Assembly (NCBI RefSeq): GCF_000745485.1
Contig: NZ_JQJK01000008.1
Coordinates: forward strand, 558,001 to 622,000
Origin: Methanobacterium veterum
GTDB lineage: Archaea > Methanobacteriota > Methanobacteria > Methanobacteriales > Methanobacteriaceae
DNA length: 64,000 nucleotides
Direction: 5' to 3'
In this document: positions 17,896 through 26,066 of the stretch, in pieces
Layout: each line of letters opens with the position of its first letter
Position numbering within the stretch: the first letter of the stretch is position 1
Notes under the pieces: generated by a model
Database searches by the model: none
Told to the model about the DNA's origin: nothing
The model's input: the letters and a program-made list of their open reading frames with translations, nothing else
Position numbers and translations under genes: made by a program

Positions 17896-18267
17896 ATGGA
17901 CATTGAAGATAGATATTTCAAAAATATTTCAAGCAGAGAAAGGGTAATTTTTGAAGGTGCAATTACAATGGGGGCGCTGTTCCATCAGTTTGTTGGAACA
18001 CCTGTAAATTCAGAAAGTGCAGAAACACTTGAAAAATCCATAAAAGAAGCAATGGAACTCCAGCCATGCATTGAAGAAGTTGAAGTAAAAATAGATCGTA
18101 AGATGCTTGAAGAAGCTAAAAGTAAATTCAATTATGTATCTTTAAACGGAGATATGCTTGACATACGAGTAGTTTCGAAGTATGATGCTAAAAAAGCGGT
18201 TTTGAGGATGGAATACATTGAGGAGTTGAAGTACCCTTTGATGTATGTTGAGTATATTGAGGACTAG
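17896..18267 (+). CDS. mptD: Archaeal dihydroneopterin aldolase
   Basis: MptD converts 7,8-dihydroneopterin to 6-hydroxymethyl-dihydropterin for tetrahydromethanopterin, the C1 carrier of methanogenesis. The 123 residues match the small archaeal family, with RYFKNISSRERVIFEGAITMGALFHQFVGTPV at the start and acidic residues in EEVEVKID and YVEYIED near the C-terminus. There is no membrane segment. The gene starts about 66 bp after palindrome array C and is followed 43 bp later by a small unknown gene on the same strand. The start shows no strong Shine-Dalgarno (AGATTCT). The family call is good; catalysis is inferred from characterised relatives. Confidence 0.85.
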   Translation: MDIEDRYFKNISSRERVIFEGAITMGALFHQFVGTPVNSESAETLEKSIKEAMELQPCIEEVEVKIDRKMLEEAKSKFNYVSLNGDMLDIRVVSKYDAKKAVLRMEYIEELKYPLMYVEYIED

Positions 18268-18310
18268 ATAAAATTACAGTCCACTGAAATTACTTTTTTG
18301 TGGTGACTTT

Positions 18311-18628
18311 ATGGACAGTTTAAAAATATATAGCGATTTAAAATTTGCCATAAGATGTGTGGATGTCTGGAAAAAACTAAAATCATCTGATGCTGAGATG
18401 GAAAAGGTTCTCAAGCATGAAGCAGATAAAAAAGGTTTAGATCAAAGCACTTTATTTTGCCAGCCCCTACAGGATTATTTAGAGATGTTAATTGCCATGA
18501 TTCAAAGTGAAACTGGAGAATGGTTTTTTTATGTAGATATTGCCGGAATTTTATATGATTTTGTTGCAACAGAAGAACTTTCAGTATATAAAACAGAATC
18601 AGGTTATTGCGTCTGTTTCAAAAAATAA
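18311..18628 (+). CDS. Small unknown cytosolic protein
   Basis: This 105-residue protein is not one I recognise. It is predicted mostly helical (LKIYSDLKFAIRCVDVWKKLK, AEMEKVLKHEADKK), with a central QPLQDYLEMLIAMI helix and a beta-rich C-terminus (EWFFYVDIAGILYDF, GYCVCFKK) containing two closely spaced cysteines. It has no signal peptide or membrane helix. A GGTGAC site lies upstream of the ATG at 18311. It follows mptD by 43 bp, so co-transcription is likely. A link to pterin synthesis is only suggested by position. Confidence 0.65.
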   Translation: MDSLKIYSDLKFAIRCVDVWKKLKSSDAEMEKVLKHEADKKGLDQSTLFCQPLQDYLEMLIAMIQSETGEWFFYVDIAGILYDFVATEELSVYKTESGYCVCFKK

Positions 18629-18731
18629 GAATTATTGGCATAATTTATGATACATTTATTTTTATATAACTACTGACACATATTCATTTAAGATTATCAT
18701 TTAAAATGTTAAATCTATGGTTTTGGCACAT

Positions 18732-18870
18732 GCAAAAAATCAAAAGTTTTTTGCCCGTTGCAAAATGTAATTTCACACATCCAAACCAAAAATTATGGAT
18801 GCCGGAACATGGAATATTTGAGGCCATGAAATCGTAGATTTTTACATACAACAAATCAGAGATTTTGTAT
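18732..18870. repeat. Palindrome array D (degenerate hairpins) upstream of korD
   Basis: Hairpins are 18732-18754 (8 bp GCAAAAAA stem), 18778-18801 (5 bp CATCC stem, long loop), a decayed GGAACATGG element near 18803-18825, a GAAATC/GATTTT pair around a GTA loop near 18827-18843, and 18851-18868 (ACAAATC, AGA loop). The pairing is worse than in arrays B, C, E and F, so this looks like an older or eroding copy. It fills most of the gap between 18629 and 18934; the korD promoter should lie in the remaining AT-rich part. Confidence 0.6.
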
Positions 18871-18934
18871 TTAATTCACAACTATAATCTTTGATTTGCC
18901 TGTTCTATTCTTTTATAAACTTCCCAGTGATAAC

Positions 18935-19141
18935 ATGATAAAAGTCGATAAAGAACTATGTAAGGGGTGCAACATATGCACAGAATTTTGCCCCTTTAAG
19001 GTTTATGAACAATCAAAAAAACCTAATAAAAAGGGAGTTCGTCTTCCAACTCCGGAGCACGAAGAACGATGCACTAAATGTGGTTTATGTGCATTAATGT
19101 GCCCAGATCAGGCTATACGAGTTGAAGAGAAAGAAGAATAA
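18935..19141 (+). CDS. korD: 2-oxoglutarate:ferredoxin oxidoreductase delta subunit (2[4Fe-4S] ferredoxin)
   Basis: This is the ferredoxin-like subunit that passes electrons from KorAB to external ferredoxin. The 68 residues contain two complete cluster motifs, CKGCNICTEFCP and CTKCGLCALMCP. ATG at 18935 is chosen over an upstream in-frame codon at 18896 because GTGAT lies directly before it and the protein then starts MIKVDKELCKGC, as in relatives. korA follows after 29 bp. The order D-A-B-C-sucC fits one reductive-branch unit that links succinyl-CoA and 2-oxoglutarate in the incomplete reductive TCA pathway of methanogens. Confidence 0.93.
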   Translation: MIKVDKELCKGCNICTEFCPFKVYEQSKKPNKKGVRLPTPEHEERCTKCGLCALMCPDQAIRVEEKEE

Positions 19142-19170
19142 CCTAAATAATTAAAATTGGAGACGTTAAA

Positions 19171-20304
19171 ATGGTGAATACTGAAAATTATTTCATACAG
19201 GGTAACGAAGCATGCGCAAGAGGTGCTATTAAAGCAGGCTGCAGATTCTTTGCAGGTTATCCAATAACTCCTTCCACTGAAATCGCTGAAGATATGGCGG
19301 TATTTTTACCTAAAGAAGGAGGATCATTTATACAGATGGAAGATGAAATTTCTGCACTTGGTGCGGTTATAGGGGCAGTTTGGGGCGGTCAAAAAGCAAT
19401 GACTGCAACATCAGGGCCTGGAATTTCATTAATGCAGGAACATATAGGTTACGCTGCAATGACAGAGACCCCCCTCGTAATTGTTAACATGCAGAGGGGA
19501 GGCCCTTCAACTGGACAGCCCACAATGGCAGCTCAGGGAGACATGATGCAGGCAAGATGGGGATCACACGGAGATTATGAATTAATAGCTCTTTCACCGT
19601 CTTCTGTACAGGAATGTTTTGATTTTACAGTAGAGGCATTTAACTTAGCCGAAGAATACAGAGTACCTGTTTTAGTAATGGGTGATGAAATTGTAGGGCA
19701 TATGAGAGAAAAAATTACAGTGCCTGATGACGTTAAAATCACCCCTAGAAGAATGCCTGAAGAAGGACCAGAAACATTCTTACCCTATAAAGCAGACCCC
19801 GAAGGCGTGTCACCAATGCCTCCATTTGGAGCAGGTTATAAAATGCATGTTACAGGACTCACACATGATGAAAGAGGTTACCCTGATACTTCACGTCCAG
19901 AAACTCATTCAAAACTCGTGAAAAGGCTTTGCAATAAAATACTTAAAAATAAAGATAAAATATGCAGGGCTAAAGAGTTGTATACTGAGGACGCAGATAT
20001 TGTTGTTATTTCATATGGTGCACCTTCCAGATCTGCAATCACAGCAGTAAAACAAGCTCGAGAAGAAGGTATTAAAGCAGGACATATTAAATTAGAAACA
20101 GTGTGGCCTTTCCCTGAGGAAATAATTAAATCTGCAACAGAAGGGGCTAAAAAAGTATTCGTTGTAGAGATGAACCTTGGACAGATAGTCCATGAAGTGG
20201 AAAGGGTTATCTGTGGAGCGGCAGATGTGGAACTACTCCCAAAAATCGGGGGAGAAATGCACCGCCCAGGCGAGATATTGAAAAGTATAGAATCATGCAA
20301 ATAA
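19171..20304 (+). CDS. korA: 2-oxoglutarate:ferredoxin oxidoreductase alpha subunit
   Basis: KorA is the pyrimidine-binding and domain-II containing subunit. The enzyme reversibly carboxylates succinyl-CoA to 2-oxoglutarate with reduced ferredoxin. The 377 residues show GNEACARGAIKAGCRFFAGYPITPSTEI at the start, followed by FIQMEDEISALGAVIGAVWGG and ATSGPGISLMQEH, all standard for this subunit. The C-terminal transketolase-C-like domain has VVISYGAPSRSA and VFVVEMNLGQIVHEVERV. It is expected to be cytosolic. Its neighbours are korD upstream and korB downstream. Specificity for 2-oxoglutarate over pyruvate or branched acids is inferred mainly from the adjacent sucC. Confidence 0.93.
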   Translation: MVNTENYFIQGNEACARGAIKAGCRFFAGYPITPSTEIAEDMAVFLPKEGGSFIQMEDEISALGAVIGAVWGGQKAMTATSGPGISLMQEHIGYAAMTETPLVIVNMQRGGPSTGQPTMAAQGDMMQARWGSHGDYELIALSPSSVQECFDFTVEAFNLAEEYRVPVLVMGDEIVGHMREKITVPDDVKITPRRMPEEGPETFLPYKADPEGVSPMPPFGAGYKMHVTGLTHDERGYPDTSRPETHSKLVKRLCNKILKNKDKICRAKELYTEDADIVVISYGAPSRSAITAVKQAREEGIKAGHIKLETVWPFPEEIIKSATEGAKKVFVVEMNLGQIVHEVERVICGAADVELLPKIGGEMHRPGEILKSIESCK

Positions 20305-20338
20305 TCAGATTATTAGAATAAGTTCAGGAGATGAAAAA

Positions 20339-21208
20339 ATGGCTACTAAACTAACAGGAAGTCGTTATACAGACTATTTAAGGAAAGAACGGCTCCCACA
20401 TATCTTTTGTGCAGGATGTGGAAATGGAATTGTTATGAACACATTCTTCAATGGCATGAACATGGCAGAATTTGATCTTGATAACATCGTAATGGTATCT
20501 GGAATAGGATGTTCCTCAAGGATACCAGGTTATATAAAATGCGATTCACTTCATACAACACATGGGAGACCGATCACATTTGCAACAGGAGTTAAATTAG
20601 CAAATCCTGACCTTGATGTAGTTGTATTTACAGGAGATGGGGACGCTGCGGCTATTGGAGGTAACCACCTGATTCATGGTGCAAGGAGAAATATAGACAT
20701 CACTGTAATATGTATAAATAACAGTATTTACGGTATGACAGGAGGGCAAATCAGCCCAACATCACCAAAAGGGAGTTATGGAAGTACAGCACCATATGGA
20801 GCTCTTGAAAGACCTTTCAGTCTGGCAGATCTTGTAACTGCAGCTGGGGCAACCTATGTTGCAAGGTGGACCACAACTCACGCCATGCCGCTTTCACTTT
20901 CCATTAAGAAAGGTTTACAAAATAAAGGATTTTCATTCATTGAAGTTATTTCACAGTGCCCAACCTATTTCGGAAGGAAAAACAGGATGAGGACTCCCCT
21001 TGAGATGATGGACTTCATGAAAAAGAACAGTGTCTTGAAGGAAAAAGCTGTAAACATGAGCGAAGAAGAACTTGAAGGAAAAATAATTGTGGGAGAATTT
21101 GTTGATAAAAGCATGCCTGAATATTCAGAAAGGCTTTGTGAACTGGTAAATGAAAAATGTGAAAATGGAACTCCCTCAGAATCTATTAAAGCGGCTTATA
21201 AAAGTTAA
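20339..21208 (+). CDS. korB: 2-oxoglutarate:ferredoxin oxidoreductase beta subunit
   Basis: KorB binds thiamine diphosphate. The 289 residues include HIFCAGCGNGIVMNTFF, GIGCSSRIPGYIKCDSLHTTHGR and VVFTGDGDAAAIGGNHLIH, the GDG...N thiamine diphosphate/magnesium motif, completed by ICINNSIYGMTGGQISPTSP. The C-terminal part is helical and ends in a lysine-rich tail. A GGAGATGAAAAA site precedes the start at 20339. It is part of the tightly packed korDABC-sucC block. No separate cluster-binding domain is present, consistent with electrons leaving through KorD. Confidence 0.94.
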   Translation: MATKLTGSRYTDYLRKERLPHIFCAGCGNGIVMNTFFNGMNMAEFDLDNIVMVSGIGCSSRIPGYIKCDSLHTTHGRPITFATGVKLANPDLDVVVFTGDGDAAAIGGNHLIHGARRNIDITVICINNSIYGMTGGQISPTSPKGSYGSTAPYGALERPFSLADLVTAAGATYVARWTTTHAMPLSLSIKKGLQNKGFSFIEVISQCPTYFGRKNRMRTPLEMMDFMKKNSVLKEKAVNMSEEELEGKIIVGEFVDKSMPEYSERLCELVNEKCENGTPSESIKAAYKS

Positions 21209-21228
21209 AAAAAATACGAGGGATTAAA

Positions 21229-21783
21229 TTGCGGAAAGATATAAGAATTGCTGGATTTGGTGGTCAGGGAATAATACTGGCCGGTATCGTTATTGGAAAG
21301 GCAGCTTCTCTTTATGATAATATATTTGCTGTTCAAACACAATCTTACGGCCCTGAAGCAAGAGGCGGGGCTTCAAAGACAGAGGTAGTTATAAGTGACA
21401 GCGAAATTGATTATCCTAAAGTTCAAAAGCCAGATATTTTCATTGCAATGTCCAATGAAGCATTGATGGCATATTTAAATGATCTTAAAGATGGGGGAAC
21501 ATTGATAGTTGACCCAGACATGATAAAAGAAGAAGATATATCATCATTCATCGAAGAACATAATATCAATTATATTAAAGCTTCAGCAACAAGAACTGCA
21601 ACAGAAAAGATTAAACTCAACATTGTAGCCAACATAGTGATGGTTGGAGCCATAGTAAAAGCAACAAAAGTAGTATCAGAGGAAGCTGCAAGGAATGCTA
21701 TCGCAGCAAGCGTGCCAAAAGGAACCGAAGAAAAGAACATCACTGCATTTGAAGCTGGCATGGATCTTATTGGAGAGGATTAG
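21229..21783 (+). CDS. korC: 2-oxoglutarate:ferredoxin oxidoreductase gamma subunit
   Basis: This is the CoA-side gamma subunit of the complex. The 184 residues have IRIAGFGGQGIILAGIVIGKAA at the start, SYGPEARGGASKTEVVIS and FIAMSNEALMAYL, the standard gamma-domain features. The start is a TTG at 21229 behind GAGGGATTAAA. The stop is followed at once by the sucC TTG start (21786), whose ribosome site GGAGAGG lies within the last korC codons, so sucC translation is probably coupled. No membrane segments are present. Confidence 0.92.
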   Translation: MRKDIRIAGFGGQGIILAGIVIGKAASLYDNIFAVQTQSYGPEARGGASKTEVVISDSEIDYPKVQKPDIFIAMSNEALMAYLNDLKDGGTLIVDPDMIKEEDISSFIEEHNINYIKASATRTATEKIKLNIVANIVMVGAIVKATKVVSEEAARNAIAASVPKGTEEKNITAFEAGMDLIGED

Positions 21784-21785
21784 AT

Positions 21786-22892
21786 TTGAGATGCTTTGAA
21801 TACAGTGCTAAAAAAATATTTAAAAATGAAGGTATTCCTGTACCTGAAAGCTACGTTGCAAAAAACCCTGAAGAGGCAGAAGACGCTGCAGCAAAATTAG
21901 GTAAGCCAGTTGCTCTAAAATCTCAGGTTCTTGTTGGGGGCAGGGGTAAAGCCGGCGGAATAAAATTTGCAGATAGTCCTGAAGAGGCAGGGAAAGTTGC
22001 AAAAGAACTTTTAGGTACTGAAATTAAAGGCGAAAAAGTAATCAAGCTCCTTATCGAGGAAAAAGTCAATATCCAATCTGAATTTTATATAAGCGTGATA
22101 ATGGACAGGTCTGCTAAAAAGCCTGTGATAATGGCAAGCACTGAAGGAGGTATGGAAATCGAAGAAGTGGCTAAAAAAAGCCCTGAAAAGATAGTTAAAT
22201 ACCATATTAACCCTTTAGATGAATTCCTACCTTACCAGGCAAGGGAAATAGCAAGAAAAATGGGAATTCCCAATGATTTGATTTCGAAAATGGGTACATT
22301 CATTTTGAAGTTGTTCAATGTATTTAATAAGTACGATGCAACCATTGCAGAGATTAACCCGCTTGTATTAACTCCAGAAGGACTTATTGCAGCAGATGCA
22401 AAATTCGGAGTTGATGATGATGCTCTCTGGAGACATAACGAGTTTGCAGACCTTGAAGAAGCCAAAAAAGGAGAGTTTGCATATGTAACCCTTGACGGCG
22501 ATATTGCCGTAATTGGAAATGGTGCAGGACTTACTTTAGTAGGTATGGATATGATCAACCTTTACGGCGGAAAACCAGCTACCTTTTTAGACATAGGCGG
22601 TGGAGCGTCACAGGAAAGTATTGCACGTGCAATAAATCTTGTCTTAAGCGAACCAAACGTTAAAGTGATCTTCTTAAACGTGCTTGGCGGAATAACCCGT
22701 GCTGATGATGTTGCAAATGGAGTTATAACTGTTTTAAACAGTGCAGATCATAAGGTCCCCATTGTCATCAGGCTTACAGGGACAAATGAAAAAGAAGGTC
22801 AGCGTATTTTACGTGATGCCGGAATTCCATTTGAGATATCAATGGAAGAAGCTGCTGAAAAAGCTGTTGAGATCTGCAGGTCTTTAAGTTAA
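21786..22892 (+). CDS. sucC: Succinate--CoA ligase, beta subunit
   Basis: SucC is the ATP-grasp subunit that, with SucD, makes succinyl-CoA from succinate. The 368 residues show KPVALKSQVLVGGRGKAGGIK in the ATP-grasp region, AEINPLVLTPEG and AADAKF near residue 200, and the C-terminal ligase motif FLDIGGGASQESIARA followed by FLNVLGGITRADDVA. The start is TTG at 21786, two bases after the korC stop codon. sucD is not in the window. The gene supplies the substrate of the Kor complex encoded just upstream, which explains the pairing. Confidence 0.93.
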   Translation: MRCFEYSAKKIFKNEGIPVPESYVAKNPEEAEDAAAKLGKPVALKSQVLVGGRGKAGGIKFADSPEEAGKVAKELLGTEIKGEKVIKLLIEEKVNIQSEFYISVIMDRSAKKPVIMASTEGGMEIEEVAKKSPEKIVKYHINPLDEFLPYQAREIARKMGIPNDLISKMGTFILKLFNVFNKYDATIAEINPLVLTPEGLIAADAKFGVDDDALWRHNEFADLEEAKKGEFAYVTLDGDIAVIGNGAGLTLVGMDMINLYGGKPATFLDIGGGASQESIARAINLVLSEPNVKVIFLNVLGGITRADDVANGVITVLNSADHKVPIVIRLTGTNEKEGQRILRDAGIPFEISMEEAAEKAVEICRSLS

Positions 22893-22936
22893 AAATTAAT
22901 TATTTATTTTCTTTACTAATTCTTTGAGTTTTTAGG

Positions 22937-23407
22937 ATGAAAATTAAATCTATAGAACTACTCAAAGTTAATCTAGCATCAACATTTATTTGGAAAGTAT
23001 TCTCAGAATTTGTAGCCCATGAATATCCCCAGGAAGGAATCAATACATTTAAAGAATTTATACAACCCGAAGAACTTCAAAAAATGATGGAAAATGAGAA
23101 AATTTTCATGTTAGGCTGCTTTGACATGAAAAAACTTGTGGGAGTATTGGCAATAATGGATTTTTGCCATGTCAGTCTGCTTTTTGTTGATAAGGAATAT
23201 CAGTGCAAGGGCATTGCCAAAACACTTTTTGCAAAAGCGTTAGAGTTATGCCTGCAAAAAAATCAGGAACTGCGCGAAATAACGGTTAATTCATCCATAT
23301 ATGCAGTTCCAATATACAAAAGGTTAGGGTTTAATATTACAGGAGAACCAGCAACAAATAATGGAATAACATTTATTCCCATGAAAATGAACATTATAAA
23401 AAAATAA
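22937..23407 (+). CDS. GNAT-family N-acetyltransferase
   Basis: The 156-residue protein has the GNAT acetyl-CoA motif A as VDKEYQCKGIAKTLFAKALEL (about 92-112), where Q/R-x-x-G-x-A loops hold the pyrophosphate. This follows beta strands LGCFDMKKLVGVLAIMDFCHVSLLFV. A C-terminal IPIYKRLGF-type motif (VPIYKRLGFNITG) supports the family. The substrate cannot be predicted. It follows sucC by 44 bp but faces a convergent ion-channel gene, and it marks the beginning of an accessory stretch. The start has only a weak purine site (TTTAGGATG). Confidence 0.85.
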   Translation: MKIKSIELLKVNLASTFIWKVFSEFVAHEYPQEGINTFKEFIQPEELQKMMENEKIFMLGCFDMKKLVGVLAIMDFCHVSLLFVDKEYQCKGIAKTLFAKALELCLQKNQELREITVNSSIYAVPIYKRLGFNITGEPATNNGITFIPMKMNIIKK

Positions 23408-23430
23408 TTTCGTTACTTTAAAGAAGTAAA

Positions 23431-24315
23431 TTATTTATTCTCTTTTAAAAGCTCTTTGAGTTCCTTTATTTCTGATTTCATTTCATCTACAGATTTTTCC
23501 ATGTTTATTATTTTGTTTTTAATTTCATCTTCTTCCTCTTCATGTTCTTCCATGAACCATGAAGCTAAATATGCTGTTAGCAAACTGAAAAATCCAGCAC
23601 CCACAATCATCAAGAAAATTCCAATTATTTTACCTCCAAATGATTCGGGGGTTACATCACCATATCCAACGGTTGATATTGTGGCTATAACATACCATAA
23701 AGCATCCATAGGCGTGTTAATTTCGTCAGCAGGTGAACTTTCCATCACTAACATGGTAACAGATCCTGCACAAATAAGGATAAAAAACGTGATAAGCAGG
23801 TAACTGAAATTAGTCTTTTGAAAAAAGTTAAAAATATGTTTCTTGCCCTTCTCAAGTAGTATAACTATTTTAAATAGCCTAGCAAAAGCAAAATAATTTG
23901 TCCATGCGGAAGGAAGTAGAACGAATACCAGTAAAGGTATCATTGAAAAAATATCAATTGCATCTTCTTTAACAGATGAATTATACTCTTCTGACCGCTT
24001 ATTTTGTATGAAATCAACAAAGAGAATTATACATACAATTAAATCAAATCCAATGATGTACATCGAATTTGAGTAAGATGGATACAATAAAATAAATCCA
24101 ATAAGGATAGTATCTAAAATTACTAAGATGGATATAATTAAATCACGTGTAGATCTAGACTCAAGATCAAAATGCTTATTTGAATCTGATTCTATTTGGC
24201 TATCTTCCAAAACAGCCTTTTTTTCAGTTTCAAGGTGTGCAAATTTTGTTCCGCAGTACTGGCAGAAACTTGCATCTTCACTGTTTTCTTTACTGCATTC
24301 TGGACATCGTGTCAT
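23431..24315 (-). CDS. Six-helix voltage-gated-type K+ channel with N-terminal zinc ribbon
   Basis: The protein starts with a zinc ribbon (Cys4, Cys7, Cys18, Cys21), followed by a linker and a six-helix channel. The helices lie at about 60-80, 84-103, 119-137, 140-155, 169-192 and 227-252. The selectivity filter TVGYGD is at 215-220 and confirms a K+ pore. The S4 region (FARLFKIVILLEKGKKH) has a modest set of basic residues. The C-terminus is an acidic then Lys/Glu heptad coiled coil (about 255-294), probably for tetramer assembly. The zinc ribbon closely matches that of the next gene (24508-25419), suggesting a shared module. It is an inner membrane protein. Confidence 0.88.
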   Translation of the reverse strand: MTRCPECSKENSEDASFCQYCGTKFAHLETEKKAVLEDSQIESDSNKHFDLESRSTRDLIISILVILDTILIGFILLYPSYSNSMYIIGFDLIVCIILFVDFIQNKRSEEYNSSVKEDAIDIFSMIPLLVFVLLPSAWTNYFAFARLFKIVILLEKGKKHIFNFFQKTNFSYLLITFFILICAGSVTMLVMESSPADEINTPMDALWYVIATISTVGYGDVTPESFGGKIIGIFLMIVGAGFFSLLTAYLASWFMEEHEEEEDEIKNKIINMEKSVDEMKSEIKELKELLKENK

Positions 24316-24507
24316 TTTAACATTCCTATTTATAATAGCATGTGCTTTGAATTAGTTTCTTTGTTATCTATCTGTTTAAGTATAAAAGTATTGAATTAAT
24401 TAAGTCTACTGCAGATTTTATTAGGTACATGCAGGATCTGATGAAGCAAACGGATAAATCTATAATTTGACACGCGAAATCATTGATTTTTGATAGCTAG
24501 AAAAAAA

Positions 24508-25419
24508 TTATAATTGTTTTATTAACCCCTCAATGATGCATTTTAATACAATTCCTGAAACTGGAATGGCGTATTCATGCCCATTACTTGAGATATTAAT
24601 GTTAACCCTATTGATCCCTATAAAGTACTCAGTTTTTTGTTTATTTTCCCTTCTAGAAGCTATACCATCTCTATAAGGTTCTATAGATATAATTTTCCTT
24701 AAATCAATGTTATTAGTGCGCTTACTTCCTGTAAAAACCAGCCTTTTATTTGTTAAAGTGAGCATTCCCTGATCTACAGTTCTTAATTCTTCATGAGATT
24801 CACTGTGTGATGAAAAATTTCCTACTTTAAAAGATATCCCTTTTGCAGCCCGAAAAGTTTGTCCACCATAAGATCCTCTTGTTTGTCTAACTACTCGAGG
24901 TTCCCAAAGTGCTATATCTGACCAAAAAAGAAAAGCTCTCTCATTCTTTTTTAAAATCACCGGAGAATTTGTATCTGCAAATGTAACTTTTCCATGTGAT
25001 GCATCTACCAGCCAAGAATTAATATCCTGTTCTTGCTGTTTAGCATCTGAAATTCCACCATTCGCTATATTTATCCATTCTCTTTCTGCAAGGACTTGTT
25101 TTCCATATTCCTGCCAGACATGATTTGATTTATCAGTTACTCGTGTTAATTGATAATTTTTGCCTTTTTTCTTGAAGGTAGATCCACAGCGTTCACATTC
25201 ACAGATATGAATTGTTGTAAGTCCGAGCATTCCCTTATGATCATGGTAAACTAATGGACCCTCCCCACAAACAGGACATTTCTCAATCCATATTTTTTCT
25301 GCTTGCAGCCTTTTTTGAGCAGGTTTTTTATTTTCTAAACTCGTAAGTTTTGTCCCACAGTACTGACAGAATTTTGCTTCTTCATTATTTTCTTTGCCAC
25401 ATTTTGGACAGAAAATCAT
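24508..25419 (-). CDS. Double zinc-ribbon protein with C-terminal GRAM/PH-like domain
   Basis: The 303 residues have an N-terminal zinc ribbon (Cys4, 7, 18, 21) similar to that of the neighbouring channel. A second Cys-rich site follows (Cys48, Cys51 and CECERC at about 73-78). The C-terminal half, from about residue 170, has beta-rich text with TVDQGMLTLTNKRLVFTGSKRTNNIDLRKIISIEPYRDGI, the pattern of GRAM/bacterial PH-like domains, ending in a short helix. No signal or membrane helix is seen. Function is unknown. A GGAGGCGC site precedes the ATG, and a 21-codon ORF overlaps it upstream. Confidence 0.75.
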   Translation of the reverse strand: MIFCPKCGKENNEEAKFCQYCGTKLTSLENKKPAQKRLQAEKIWIEKCPVCGEGPLVYHDHKGMLGLTTIHICECERCGSTFKKKGKNYQLTRVTDKSNHVWQEYGKQVLAEREWINIANGGISDAKQQEQDINSWLVDASHGKVTFADTNSPVILKKNERAFLFWSDIALWEPRVVRQTRGSYGGQTFRAAKGISFKVGNFSSHSESHEELRTVDQGMLTLTNKRLVFTGSKRTNNIDLRKIISIEPYRDGIASRRENKQKTEYFIGINRVNINISSNGHEYAIPVSGIVLKCIIEGLIKQL

Positions 25420-25481
25420 TTTAGCGCCTCCATATTATCTGAATCTATTACCTTAATTTTTCCATGTCCATTCGATACCAT
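25416..25481 (-). CDS. Possible 21-residue micro-ORF coupled to the zinc-ribbon gene
   Basis: A short frame starts at ATG 25481 after GGAGATGGATCT, encodes MVSNGHGKIKVIDSDNMEAL plus Lys, and ends in TGA overlapping the next gene's ATG (ATGA at 25416-25419). The ribosome site and overlap are the only support; codons are too few to judge. It may be a leader peptide or chance. It begins just past the restored end of the DUF2085 gene. Confidence 0.3.
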   Translation of the reverse strand: MVSNGHGKIKVIDSDNMEALK

Positions 25482-25493
25482 AGATCCATCTCC

Positions 25494-25909
25494 TTAATAC
25501 AACAATCTCCATTTTACAGACTCAAACCAGAATTCAAGCCCAATACCTGCAAACCAGAAGAAAACTTCAAAATGTTGTTACTTTCCCTGAATCTGAAAAA
25601 CTGTGTTAAACCATCTAAAAAGGTTGTTACTACCATTAAAATCATCGCTAAAGTTACTGCAATAGCATACTGGAGATAAACAAAATAAACGAAAATATAA
25701 TAAGAAAATGCCCCTATATAAATCCCCGTACACCGTGAACAAACTGGAAAATAATGATCCCTGATTTTAAAAGTTCTTTCTGGCAATCTATGACATATAA
25801 ACACTTTAGAAAGATTTGTATCTGAATTATCCATTGATTCCTGCAAAATCTTTTTATTTTGCGGCTTGGAAGCACAGCTTCCATTAGCCTGCAAGTTTTG
25901 GTTATCCAT
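25494..25909 (-). pseudogene. DUF2085-family membrane protein, frameshifted near its end
   Basis: As read, the gene encodes 131 residues. ICHRLPERTF and FPVCSRCTGIYIGAF (about 38-67) are the conserved Cys/His signature of DUF2085, followed by two hydrophobic helices and DGLTQFFRFRESNN. After FSSGL the frame runs into an unlikely tail and stops at 25514. A +1 shift near 25552 gives GFAGIGLEFWFESVKWRLLY, ending at 25494, which resembles the expected family C-terminus. So either the gene carries a one-base deletion or the assembly does. The function of the family is unknown. The promoter region carries the shared ATAGTAAATTATG motif. Confidence 0.6.
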
Positions 25910-25936
25910 AAATCGACGTACTTAGATTTGTTTCTA

Positions 25937-25975
25937 ATAATAACATAATTTACTATCATTATAAAATAGAAAAAT
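25937..25975 (-). promoter_or_regulatory. Shared upstream motif, copy 1 (before the DUF2085 gene)
   Basis: Reading the minus strand, TTTTTCTATTTT is followed by TATAATG and then ATAGTAAATTATG (25944-25956). The same two-part motif occurs before the genes starting at 26829 and 29650, and its second half before 33306. It ends about 35 bases before the ATG and overlaps a TATA-like TTTTATAAT, so it may be an extended promoter or an operator. Confidence 0.5.
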
Positions 25976-26066
25976 TTATATTATTAATCAAAAAAATATA
26001 AACTTTTAACACGTTTAATATAGTAAATATGCTGTTTTATTTCTTAGAAAATAAAAAAAATAAAAA

